Origin: Mucilaginibacter robiniae | Lineage (GTDB): Bacteria; Bacteroidota; Bacteroidia; Sphingobacteriales; Sphingobacteriaceae | Reading direction: 5' to 3' | Length of the DNA: 64,000 nt | Assembly: GCF_012849215.1 (NCBI RefSeq) | Contig: NZ_CP051682.1 | Span: 4,402,001 to 4,466,000, forward strand | In this document: positions 25,648-33,246 of the stretch, piece by piece | How the letters are laid out: every line of letters starts with the position of its first letter | How positions within the stretch are numbered: position 1 is the stretch's first letter | Made by a program: the position numbers and the translations under genes | Notes under the pieces: generated by a model | What the model was told of the DNA's origin: nothing | The model's input: the letters and a program-made list of their open reading frames with translations, nothing else | Database searches by the model: none

Positions 25648-26122
25648 TGTTCATCCAAGTAAACCTTTTTTCGACAACAAGTTTGTTCGGTTTATTTTTT
25701 CTGCAGGGTCGGGGTTCTTGGTTGATGTATTATCCTTTTATATTTTTTATCATAACCTGTTTGTACAAAAAGATTATACTATATTTTCGGCAACCATCAG
25801 CAACTACACGCTGTCGTTTACTATTTCGTTCTTTTTAGGGGTTCTGGTTAATTTTATAATTACTCGCTATTTAGTATTTTCCGAATCTACCTTACCGCCG
25901 GCTAAGCAGTTTCTTCGCTTCTTTTCGGTAGCTTTTATAGGGTACTTCGCCAATTTAGGCGTACTACATGTATTTATCAAATACCTGCATTTATATCCGC
26001 CTGTAGCGCGGCCATTAGCAGCATTAAGCTTGTTTTTTGCCAGCTACTTTGTGCATAAATTATTTTCCTTTAATCTATCATTACGTCATCATGCTCGAAC
26101 AAATCACCCTTCAGGTAACTGA
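25640..26122 (+). CDS. GtrA-family membrane protein
   Basis: A 160-residue, four-helix membrane protein of the GtrA/DPMS family, thought to help move lipid-linked sugars across the membrane. Typical elements are FIFSAGSGFLVDVLSFYIFY, LSFTISFFLGVLVNFIITRY and FFASYFVHKLFSF. Its start lies within lgt and its end overlaps the next gene by 32 bases. No glycosyltransferase is encoded next to it, so the lipid-linked substrate is unknown. Confidence 0.85.
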   Translation: MNNVHPSKPFFDNKFVRFIFSAGSGFLVDVLSFYIFYHNLFVQKDYTIFSATISNYTLSFTISFFLGVLVNFIITRYLVFSESTLPPAKQFLRFFSVAFIGYFANLGVLHVFIKYLHLYPPVARPLAALSLFFASYFVHKLFSFNLSLRHHARTNHPSGN

Positions 26123-26882
26123 AATAGCTCGCCAAGCAGGCGCATTTATCCGGCAAGAACGCCAGAACTTTAATCCAAAAAAGATTGAGTACAAGGGCTT
26201 GAATGATCTGGTATCTTATGTAGATAAAACGGCTGAACAACAAATTGTAGCAGCACTTCAAAAAGTATTACCTGAAGCTGGCTTTATTACTGAAGAGAAA
26301 ACCACTACTAAAATAGGTGAACGTTACAACTGGATTATTGACCCATTGGACGGAACTACTAATTTTATACATGGCTTACCAGTATTTTCGGTAAGTATAG
26401 GTTTACAGGAAAATGATCAGTTAGTAGCAGGTGTAGTATATGAAGTAAATCAGGACGAGTGTTTTTATGCTTGTTCCGATACACCCGCTTACTTGAATGG
26501 TAAAGAGATTAAAGTGAGCCAAGCACCTACTATTGCTGATAGCCTGATTGCAACTGGCTTTCCCTATTACGACTTTAGTAAACAACCACAGTACATTGAC
26601 TTATTTGCCGATTTAATGCGTAATTGTCACGGCCTGCGCCGTTTAGGGTCGGCAGCTGTTGATTTGGTTTATACTGCCTGTGGTCGGTTTGATGCTTATT
26701 ACGAATACAACTTGAACCCTTGGGATGTAGCGGGCGGTATTGTAATTTTAAGGCAAGCAGGTGGTCATGCAGTTAATTATAGTGGCGGTCAGGAATGCAT
26801 GAATACTCGTGAGTTACTAGCTACTAATGGGAAACTAACACAAGAGTTGCTGAATAAAATACAACAGTATTTTGTAAAGTAA
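26091..26882 (+). CDS. Inositol monophosphatase family protein
   Basis: A Mg-dependent sugar/inositol phosphatase of 263 residues from the ATG at 26091 (MLEQITLQVTEIARQAG). The metal site is seen in FITEEKTTT (Glu), WIIDPLDGTTNFIHGLP and WDVAGGIVILRQAGG. It resembles SuhB; the substrate may be inositol-1-phosphate, a nucleotide or another phosphate. It overlaps the GtrA gene by 32 bases, so the three genes are probably one transcript. Followed by a strong terminator. Confidence 0.92.
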   Translation: MLEQITLQVTEIARQAGAFIRQERQNFNPKKIEYKGLNDLVSYVDKTAEQQIVAALQKVLPEAGFITEEKTTTKIGERYNWIIDPLDGTTNFIHGLPVFSVSIGLQENDQLVAGVVYEVNQDECFYACSDTPAYLNGKEIKVSQAPTIADSLIATGFPYYDFSKQPQYIDLFADLMRNCHGLRRLGSAAVDLVYTACGRFDAYYEYNLNPWDVAGGIVILRQAGGHAVNYSGGQECMNTRELLATNGKLTQELLNKIQQYFVK

Positions 26883-26911
26883 ATCAACCTTACTAAACAA
26901 GTCTTTCCAAT

Positions 26912-26951
26912 AAAAAGGGTCTGCATAAATTATATGCAGACCCTTTTTTTT
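26912..26951. terminator. Bidirectional rho-independent terminator
   Basis: Perfect 12-base arms (AGGGTCTGCATA, 26916-26927; complement 26933-26944), flanked by A-run and a run of eight or more T. Shared by the phosphatase gene and converging nfu. Confidence 0.92.
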
Positions 26952-26970
26952 TATGTTAATAGAAGCTATA

Positions 26971-27519
26971 TTACATTGCTTCTGAAACTACTTCCTGAAC
27001 TTCAGGAACCATACGTTTCAATAAGTTCTCTATACCCGCTTTAAGCGTAATGGTAGAAGATGGGCAACCACTGCATGAACCACGCAGTTCTACAGTAACG
27101 ATGCCCTCATTGAATGATTTATAGCTAATAGCGCCGCCGTCTTGTTCAACAGCAGGGCGTACATAATCGTGCAGTATTTGTTGAATTTTTACTTCAGCAT
27201 CAGTGCCTTCAAAAGAAACTTCTTCCTGAGCTTCTTCCTGAACTTTTAAGTCAGCTTCTACTGCACCTTTTACAAACTCTTTTAATATAGATTCAATATC
27301 ATCCCAGTCAGTACCTTCAGTTTTGGTGATAGTAACAAAGTTGCTGGCGAAGAATACGCCATTTACAAACGAGAATTTATATAGTTCCTTAGCAAAAGGA
27401 GATTGTTCAGCACTTTCTTTAGTTGCATAATCTACACTACCATTAATCAGGAGCTTATTTACAATAAACTTCATGGTGGCCGGGTTTGGCGTAGATTCGG
27501 TATATACGTTAATGTTCAT
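26971..27519 (-). CDS. Nfu/NifU-type iron-sulfur carrier
   Basis: A 182-residue Fe-S scaffold/carrier. The Nfu N-terminal domain (TESTPNPATMKFIVNK) occupies about 1-90; an acidic linker follows. The NifU C-terminal domain (about 105-182) has the cluster Cys C149 and C152 in GSCSGCPSSTITLKAGIE. All residues needed to bridge a cluster are present. It delivers 4Fe-4S clusters to target enzymes such as radical-SAM proteins. No suf genes are near. Confidence 0.92.
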   Translation of the reverse strand: MNINVYTESTPNPATMKFIVNKLLINGSVDYATKESAEQSPFAKELYKFSFVNGVFFASNFVTITKTEGTDWDDIESILKEFVKGAVEADLKVQEEAQEEVSFEGTDAEVKIQQILHDYVRPAVEQDGGAISYKSFNEGIVTVELRGSCSGCPSSTITLKAGIENLLKRMVPEVQEVVSEAM

Positions 27520-27602
27520 GGCTATGCATTTTGAGTGTAAACAAATTTAAGCACCATTTTGATTTATTTATACAGCAACTATGGTTATGACCTATACATG
27601 AC

Positions 27603-28946
27603 TTATATACCTGTATAATTAAACGGTGTAATTTGCCGTAATTGTTGCTTAACATCTTCACTTACCTGCAATGTGTCAACAAATGTGGCTATACTTTCTG
27701 CATTAATTTGCTGGTTGGTACGGGTTAACTCTTTTAAAGCCTCATAAGGATTGGGATAGTCTTCACGGCGCAATATGGTTTGTATAGCTTCGGCTACTAC
27801 AGCCCAGTTACTTTCTAAATCATGTTGTATAACTGATTCGTTCAGCAATAATTTATTTAACCCTCTTAAGGTTGATTTAATGGCAATAAGGGTATGCGCA
27901 AAAGGTACACCGATGTTGCGTAATACTGTTGAGTCGGTTAAATCACGTTGTAAACGTGATACTGGAAGTTTAGCTGCTAAGTGTTCAAATAAAGCATTAG
28001 CAATGCCCACATTGCCCTCTGAATTTTCAAAATCAATCGGGTTTACTTTATGCGGCATGGCCGATGAACCTACTTCACCAGCTTTAATTTTCTGCTTAAA
28101 ATAATTCATGGAAATGTACGTCCACATGTCGCGATCCAAATCCATAATAATATTGTTAATGCGTTTTAAGGCATCGCATTGAGCAGCAAAATTATCGTAA
28201 TGCTCTATTTGCGTGGTACGTTGTGAACGTTTTAAACCTAAAATTTCATTTACAAAGTGATTGCCAAAAGCTTGCCAGTTGATATCCGGATATGCTACAT
28301 GATGTGCATTAAAGTTGCCGGTAGCGCCGCCAAACTTAGCTGAATGTGGTACAGTTTGTAATAAGCTAAGTTGGTTTTCTAGCCTTTCAATAAATACCTC
28401 AATTTCTTTACCTAGCCGGGTAGGTGAGGCTGGCTGCCCATGCGTGTGGGCCAACAAAGGTATTTGCTGCCATTCTCCAGCATAATTTTTTAAATTGTTA
28501 ACTAATTCTTGAATAGCAGGATAATAAACCTCCTGTAATGCTAATTTGAATGAATAGGGTATAGCCGTGTTGTTAATATCTTGTGAGGTAAGGCCAAAAT
28601 GAATAAACTCTTTGTAAGCTTGTAAATTTAATGCATCAAACTTTTGCTTAATAAAGTACTCTACAGCCTTTACATCATGGTTGGTGGTTTTCTCAATAGT
28701 TTTAATGCTTTCCGCATCCTGTTCAGAAAAGTTCTGATAAATATCACGAAGTTGGCTGAACAAAGTAGGATTAAAGTCTTTAAGCTGAGGCAGAGGATGT
28801 TTGCATAAAGCAATAAAATATTCAACTTCTACAAAAACCCGGTATTTGATTAAAGCAAATTCGGAAAAATATCCGGCTAGTGCGGCTGTAGTATTGTGGT
28901 AACGACCATCAACCGGTGATATGGCCGAAAGAGAAGTAAGCGTCAT
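27603..28946 (-). CDS. purB: Adenylosuccinate lyase
   Basis: Acts twice in purine synthesis, splitting SAICAR and adenylosuccinate to release fumarate. 447 residues from the ATG at 28946 (MTLTSLSAISPVDGRY, typical of the enterobacterial-type PurB). The catalytic loop signature is SSAMPHKVNPIDFEN; TAIPYS and HTHGQPASPTRLGKE supply active-site residues. The longer frame to 28979 would add 11 residues lacking similarity. Single gene. Confidence 0.96.
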   Translation of the reverse strand: MTLTSLSAISPVDGRYHNTTAALAGYFSEFALIKYRVFVEVEYFIALCKHPLPQLKDFNPTLFSQLRDIYQNFSEQDAESIKTIEKTTNHDVKAVEYFIKQKFDALNLQAYKEFIHFGLTSQDINNTAIPYSFKLALQEVYYPAIQELVNNLKNYAGEWQQIPLLAHTHGQPASPTRLGKEIEVFIERLENQLSLLQTVPHSAKFGGATGNFNAHHVAYPDINWQAFGNHFVNEILGLKRSQRTTQIEHYDNFAAQCDALKRINNIIMDLDRDMWTYISMNYFKQKIKAGEVGSSAMPHKVNPIDFENSEGNVGIANALFEHLAAKLPVSRLQRDLTDSTVLRNIGVPFAHTLIAIKSTLRGLNKLLLNESVIQHDLESNWAVVAEAIQTILRREDYPNPYEALKELTRTNQQINAESIATFVDTLQVSEDVKQQLRQITPFNYTGI

Positions 28947-29016
28947 ATAGAGAAACATTAATTTGCGCAAAGTTAACAAAGTAGTGCAAATTAGTGTTGA
29001 TCATAGCTGTAAACAC

Positions 29017-29048
29017 AAAAAGCTGCCTGAAGTGACAGACAGCTTTTT
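29017..29048 (-). terminator. Terminator of the membrane protein gene at 29066
   Basis: Thirteen-base arms with one mismatch (29017-29029, 29036-29048) flanked by A5/T5. It lies between the stop at 29066 and the purB start. Confidence 0.8.
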
Positions 29049-29065
29049 AAAAGAATCAACTTATG

Positions 29066-29611
29066 TTATGATTTGAATTTATCCAATATCCCTTTAACAT
29101 GTAGTTGGTCAACCAGCTTGTTTAGTTTTCTTTCATGTTTGCCACCCGCATCCAGTGCATCATAGGCAAAGCCTGCTGCCAGTGCATATACGGCATGGTG
29201 CAAAGCATCAACAGCCAAGGTTTTAGGTTCTTGCTCGGTAGCTGGTGGAGCAGCATCGTATTTAGGTAACATGATCAGTTCGGTAGCCCAAATAGCACCG
29301 AAATGCACTAACGTAGCTGGTAAACCTTTTAAACCTAGCAATCCTAATAAGCCGCGTGCAACACCCCACGAGGTACCGTAGGCAAAATGCACTTCCATGC
29401 CTACTTTTTCTTTCTTGTCTTCAGAAGTAGGTTGTACACCGGTTACTTCCGATGCTACTTTAACCGGAGCTTCGCTGGGACCGCGTTTGGTAATCTGCAT
29501 TTCTATCATTTGTGATAGCGTTATAGCTGCTGTACCAGCCAACCCGGCAAGTAGGCCTTTGCCTAAGGCACTGCCTAATTCACCTAAAATGTTTTCTTCT
29601 TTTACTTTCAT
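29066..29611 (-). CDS. Membrane protein of unknown function (YagU-like)
   Basis: A 181-residue protein with about four hydrophobic segments: GLLAGLAGTAAITLSQMIEM, WGVARGLLGLLG, LVHFGAIWATELIM and ALHHAVYALAAGFAYDAL. A Lys/Glu-rich loop lies between the first two, and the C-terminus is charged. It resembles DUF1440/YagU-type proteins, but only loosely. Start set at the ATG 29611. It is divergent from another small membrane protein (29731), and both are Gly/Ala-rich; they may share a control region. Confidence 0.65.
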   Translation of the reverse strand: MKVKEENILGELGSALGKGLLAGLAGTAAITLSQMIEMQITKRGPSEAPVKVASEVTGVQPTSEDKKEKVGMEVHFAYGTSWGVARGLLGLLGLKGLPATLVHFGAIWATELIMLPKYDAAPPATEQEPKTLAVDALHHAVYALAAGFAYDALDAGGKHERKLNKLVDQLHVKGILDKFKS

Positions 29612-29730
29612 AAATAGATGTAGTTTATCTGATTTAAACAATAAACAACAATAATTGGTTTGATAAATATTCTGTAAAACAGAATGTTAGCTTTTGTGTA
29701 ACAATAGGTACTTATATAAAGCATTTAATT

Positions 29731-30216
29731 ATGGCACTCAAATTAACAAAGCCGTTCTGGCAAGCCGTGGGAGTAGGTACATTAGCTGGTTTTCGCTCAA
29801 CAGCAGCACCGGCGGTAACCAGCCACATTTTAAGTCATCATCCTTCTAATGCACTTAAAGGCACACATTGGCAATACATGCAGTCTAACAAAGTAGCTAC
29901 CGTGTTAAAGCTGTTAACATTAACCGAAGTAGTAGGTGATAAATTGCCCAATACACCTAACCGTATAGTACTACAAGGTATTAGCGCACGCATGCTGATG
30001 GGCGCATTGTCTGGAGCAAGCATTTACAAAGCCAGCGGGCATAAAGCTTACTTGGGCGCACTTATCGGTGGCAGTGCAGCTGTGCTTTCTACCTTTGGTA
30101 GTTTTTACCTGCGTAAGTCTGTCGTAAAGAATACAAAAATAATTGATCCAATAATTGGAGGTATTGAAGATGCTTTGGTTGCTGGCAGTAGTATAGGTTT
30201 AGCAAAAGTTGCTTAA
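29731..30216 (+). CDS. DUF4126-family membrane protein
   Basis: A 161-residue protein with the DUF4126 pattern: GVGTLAGFRSTAAPAVTSHI near the N-terminus, LLTLTEVVGDKLPNTPNRI in the middle, and a Gly-rich end with GALIGGSAAVLSTFGSFYLR and IGGIEDALVAGSSIGL. About four membrane segments. No function is known for the family. Its last codons overlap the end of the converging mscS-type gene by four bases. Confidence 0.8.
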   Translation: MALKLTKPFWQAVGVGTLAGFRSTAAPAVTSHILSHHPSNALKGTHWQYMQSNKVATVLKLLTLTEVVGDKLPNTPNRIVLQGISARMLMGALSGASIYKASGHKAYLGALIGGSAAVLSTFGSFYLRKSVVKNTKIIDPIIGGIEDALVAGSSIGLAKVA

Positions 30217-31343
30217 ATATTTGTATTTGGAATATCGGGCTTTGTTTGAGAAACAAAGCCCGATATTTCAGTACGGAACTTGGGTAAGCTATTGGGATGA
30301 TTCCTTTGTACGTAGTTCACCATGTTTTCCCGAATATAACAGCGTAAGTCAAAAGCCTCAGATGAATTGCGGGCACTTACCAGCATCCGAATTTCAATAG
30401 TATGTTCTTTGCTATCTGTAATTTGTAAGGCTTTCACTCGTTGGTCCCACAATGGCGTAGCTTGCATTAATCGTTCAAATTCTAGTCTGAGATCATTTAC
30501 AGGCGTATTGTAATCCAGGTAAAGGAAAACGCTTCCAACAATTTCGGCTGATATGCGGGTCCAGTTCTGAAAAGGTTTTTGAATAAAGTAGTTGATAGGT
30601 AAAATTAAGCGGCGCTGATCCCATAAGCGCATTACTACGTAGGTAAGCGTTATATCTTCAACGCGGCCCCATTCACCTTCGGCTACCAGTACATCATCAA
30701 TACGAATAGGTTGGGTAAAAGCAATTTGAAAGCCAGCTAGTAAATTGCCTAATGAGTTTTGAGCTGCAAAGCCAATTATGATACCACCTACACCTACACC
30801 GGTAAGTAAACCGGTGCCGATTTCACGCAAACTTTTGAAGCTAAGCAGAATTAAAGCAATGGTCACAAATATGATAACTGCAATTAATAACTTACGGATA
30901 AATTGTAGTTGAGTACGTACCTTTCGTTCTTTTAAATTATCGGTTTTATCTAAACTATAAACGTGATATACATAGTCTTCAAATACTTTAATGGCACTAA
31001 TAAGTACACTGGCGAATGACAAACTTAAAGCTATTCCAAAAATATGTTCAAGCGGCCGGTGAAATGACGCTTGTAAACGCAATAATGGTATAGCTAGGTT
31101 TAACATTACTAACGGGATGAAGTAAGATAGTGGTACTCCCAAGTGGAATACCATAGAACGGAATAAGGAGTAATCTCCTTCTTGCCGGGCGTAATATTTA
31201 AATAGTCGGGTAACTATAAATTTTATAACCAGACCAATAATAATGGTAATTACCACGATAGAGATGTTCCAGAGCCAGCTTGGCAACTGTTGTGACCAGC
31301 TTAATATATCAGGTGGTAATGAAGTTTGTATAAACAGTAGCAT
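30213..31343 (-). CDS. MscS-family mechanosensitive channel
   Basis: A small-conductance mechanosensitive channel of 376 residues that releases solutes on hypo-osmotic shock. There are about four N-terminal membrane helices. The pore helix and start of the beta domain are GTGLLTGVGVGGIIIGFAAQ and NLLAGFQIAFTQPIRIDD. The soluble cage domain has WGRVEDITLTYVVMRLWDQR and INYFIQKPFQNW. Its 3' end contains a perfect 17-bp inverted repeat. Confidence 0.92.
   Translation of the reverse strand: MLLFIQTSLPPDILSWSQQLPSWLWNISIVVITIIIGLVIKFIVTRLFKYYARQEGDYSLFRSMVFHLGVPLSYFIPLVMLNLAIPLLRLQASFHRPLEHIFGIALSLSFASVLISAIKVFEDYVYHVYSLDKTDNLKERKVRTQLQFIRKLLIAVIIFVTIALILLSFKSLREIGTGLLTGVGVGGIIIGFAAQNSLGNLLAGFQIAFTQPIRIDDVLVAEGEWGRVEDITLTYVVMRLWDQRRLILPINYFIQKPFQNWTRISAEIVGSVFLYLDYNTPVNDLRLEFERLMQATPLWDQRVKALQITDSKEHTIEIRMLVSARNSSEAFDLRCYIRENMVNYVQRNHPNSLPKFRTEISGFVSQTKPDIPNTNI
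30231..30267. repeat. Perfect 17-bp hairpin inside the mscS-type 3' end
   Basis: Arms 30231-30247 and 30251-30267 are perfectly complementary around a 3-base loop and lie within the last 20 codons of the channel gene, just past the end of the converging gene. No T-run follows on either strand, so it is not a standard terminator, but it could block or stabilise 3' ends. Confidence 0.7.
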
Positions 31344-31716
31344 ATTTAAATTGATAGAATATACTACTTAATACAGTAAATGTTTGTGCATGATGCTTAA
31401 AGAACAAGTTACGTATGTGTCGAGCTTTTTATAAAGCAATATATTTTATGAGCCAGCGTTTATGTTTTCATACATTAAATGTACTTGGTTTACTATCTGT
31501 AATACAGGCGTAAAACCCAGTTGGTGTAAGTTATACATGCTGTAATAAGCAGTCTCTTTGTCCGAGATTAATTAGTAATAATTTACTACAATATAGATTA
31601 TTAAAGGTACTTCTTAAAGTTAGAGGTGATTGTTTTAGAGTGATTGAAACCGGCTGAGAATATTTTTCAGCCGGTTTTTTTATGTGAGTACTTATTCTTC
31701 TATTATTTAAGTAGGG
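31344..31716. other. Intergenic stretch, no gene seen
   Basis: This 373-base gap between the mscS-type start and the 3' end of osmC is AT-rich with no supported open reading frame. It contains a strong plus-strand terminator (31647-31681) with no plus-strand gene before it, so a noncoding transcript is possible. Confidence 0.4.
31647..31681 (+). terminator. Rho-independent terminator without an obvious gene
   Basis: AAACCGGCTGA (31647-31657) pairs perfectly with TCAGCCGGTTT (31667-31677), and T's follow to give a run of seven or more. On the minus strand only three T follow, so it would be a weak terminator for osmC. Confidence 0.75.
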
Positions 31717-32124
31717 TTACTGTAAATGTGTTTCAACCATTACACTTCCGGTTAAAACTTTATGTATAGGACAGGCATCTGCAATTTGCTCCAATCGTTT
31801 TAGTTGATCTTCTGTCAAATTACCTTTAATTGTCAAGTTTCTTTCAATTAAGTAGCCACCAGTTATTGAGTACATGGCCAAATCTACTTGTATTTCATCT
31901 ACTGGCCAGCCTTTGCGATCAATGTACATGCGCAAGGTGATAATGGTACAGCTGCCCAAACTGCTTACCAATAAGCCAAAAGGGTTCATGCCAGCATCAG
32001 TTCCCTGCATTTCTGCAGGTTCATCAACTACAATAGTGTGTTTGCCGCTACCTGCTGTAGTGTGATAATGTTCGCGGCCAATATGGGCAAAGCCTTTGGT
32101 TATAAGTTTTTTCTGTAAGTCCAT
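31717..32124 (-). CDS. OsmC-family peroxide reductase
   Basis: A 135-residue OsmC/Ohr-fold protein that reduces hydroperoxides with two reactive Cys: C59 in SLGSCTIITLRMY and C118 in ADACPIHKVL. Both are present, so activity is likely. The Cys spacing and the end are closer to the YhfA/OsmC type than to Ohr. It is one of two OsmC-fold genes in the window. Single gene. Confidence 0.88.
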   Translation of the reverse strand: MDLQKKLITKGFAHIGREHYHTTAGSGKHTIVVDEPAEMQGTDAGMNPFGLLVSSLGSCTIITLRMYIDRKGWPVDEIQVDLAMYSITGGYLIERNLTIKGNLTEDQLKRLEQIADACPIHKVLTGSVMVETHLQ

Positions 32125-32212
32125 CTGGTATCAGTGATAGTTGCAACAGCAAGTATATATAATGCTGTAAGCAACATTTGTTGCAGCCATGCTGTTTGTT
32201 TATGCTAACCTA

Positions 32213-33235
32213 TTAATAAAAATCATAACAACGGCGTGAACCCTGAAACTTATGATCTTCGTTACGTGATGGTGTAGTAGTTTCATAACTTAAGCTGCCT
32301 TCGGTAGTACCACTGGTGTTGCTGTAGTTTAATTTAGAAGTAGGGGCATCATGACTAATACCAAAACGTATTTTTTCAGCACCCTCTTTGTTGATGAACA
32401 AGTCAAATATGAATGAAACAACAAAAGCACTCGGCCCATCAGTACCACCATTACGATACCATACACCGGCATTAACGCCCCGTCTTTTATACTGTACCCC
32501 AGCATTAATGGAGCTGGCAGAACCTTGTTTATATAGCACAACCGAAGGGATAAAATACGAATCATTGTCATCACCATTGCTGTACCGGTTGGTGTTGATA
32601 CGGTAGCTAACATGAGCAGTAGCACGCATAGGCAGTTTGGAGGGTGTACCAGTAAATGAATCATTAGGGCGGTTAATATGTTGCAAAGCCGAGCCTACCA
32701 TAAATTCGCCTACTACTAAATTTACACCAGCGCCAGAATCAAAATAAAATCGATTGTTTAGTTGACCCAAATCGGCAGCTGATACAGAACCTGGAATATA
32801 ACCTAATGTTGGGTCAATCTGATCGCCAAATACCAATTTGCCGCGGTCGATACTACGATTGCTGATACCAGCTTGCAAACCGAAGGATAATACATAATTA
32901 TCAGACCCTACACTGTATGAATAAATACCTGCCAGATTATTACGCACAAAGTAGGCTGTACCTTCGTTAGCTCTTGTAAAGAGCAGACCCACACCACCAC
33001 CAAATTTCGGGATGTTATAATCGGCTGAAGCAGTGATGTAGGATAAGGAACCTGGTACAGATGTCCACTGGCTACGGTAAATCAGGTTCATCCTAAAATC
33101 TGCATCAAACTGCCCGTTCAGGGCAGGGTTCAAATATACAGGTGAGTTAAAAAATTGCGAATACATATGATCCTGAGCCTGGCTTACACCGGCATAAATC
33201 AGCATCCACATGAGCAGGTAGCGTAAATATTTCAT
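32213..33235 (-). CDS. PorP/SprF-family type IX secretion protein
   Basis: An outer-membrane beta-barrel partner of the type IX secretion system, 340 residues. After a signal peptide (MWMLIYAGVSQAQ) comes the hallmark DHMYSQFFNSPVYLNPAL, then repeated barrel strands (FGGGVGLLFTRANEGTAY, YVLSFGLQAGISNRSID). In Flavobacterium, SprF is needed to secrete the adhesin SprB encoded beside it. The same pairing is seen here: the start is 12 bases after the stop of the giant PKD gene, so the two are one operon. Confidence 0.92.
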   Translation of the reverse strand: MKYLRYLLMWMLIYAGVSQAQDHMYSQFFNSPVYLNPALNGQFDADFRMNLIYRSQWTSVPGSLSYITASADYNIPKFGGGVGLLFTRANEGTAYFVRNNLAGIYSYSVGSDNYVLSFGLQAGISNRSIDRGKLVFGDQIDPTLGYIPGSVSAADLGQLNNRFYFDSGAGVNLVVGEFMVGSALQHINRPNDSFTGTPSKLPMRATAHVSYRINTNRYSNGDDNDSYFIPSVVLYKQGSASSINAGVQYKRRGVNAGVWYRNGGTDGPSAFVVSFIFDLFINKEGAEKIRFGISHDAPTSKLNYSNTSGTTEGSLSYETTTPSRNEDHKFQGSRRCYDFY

Positions 33236-33246
33236 GTTTACTTAGC

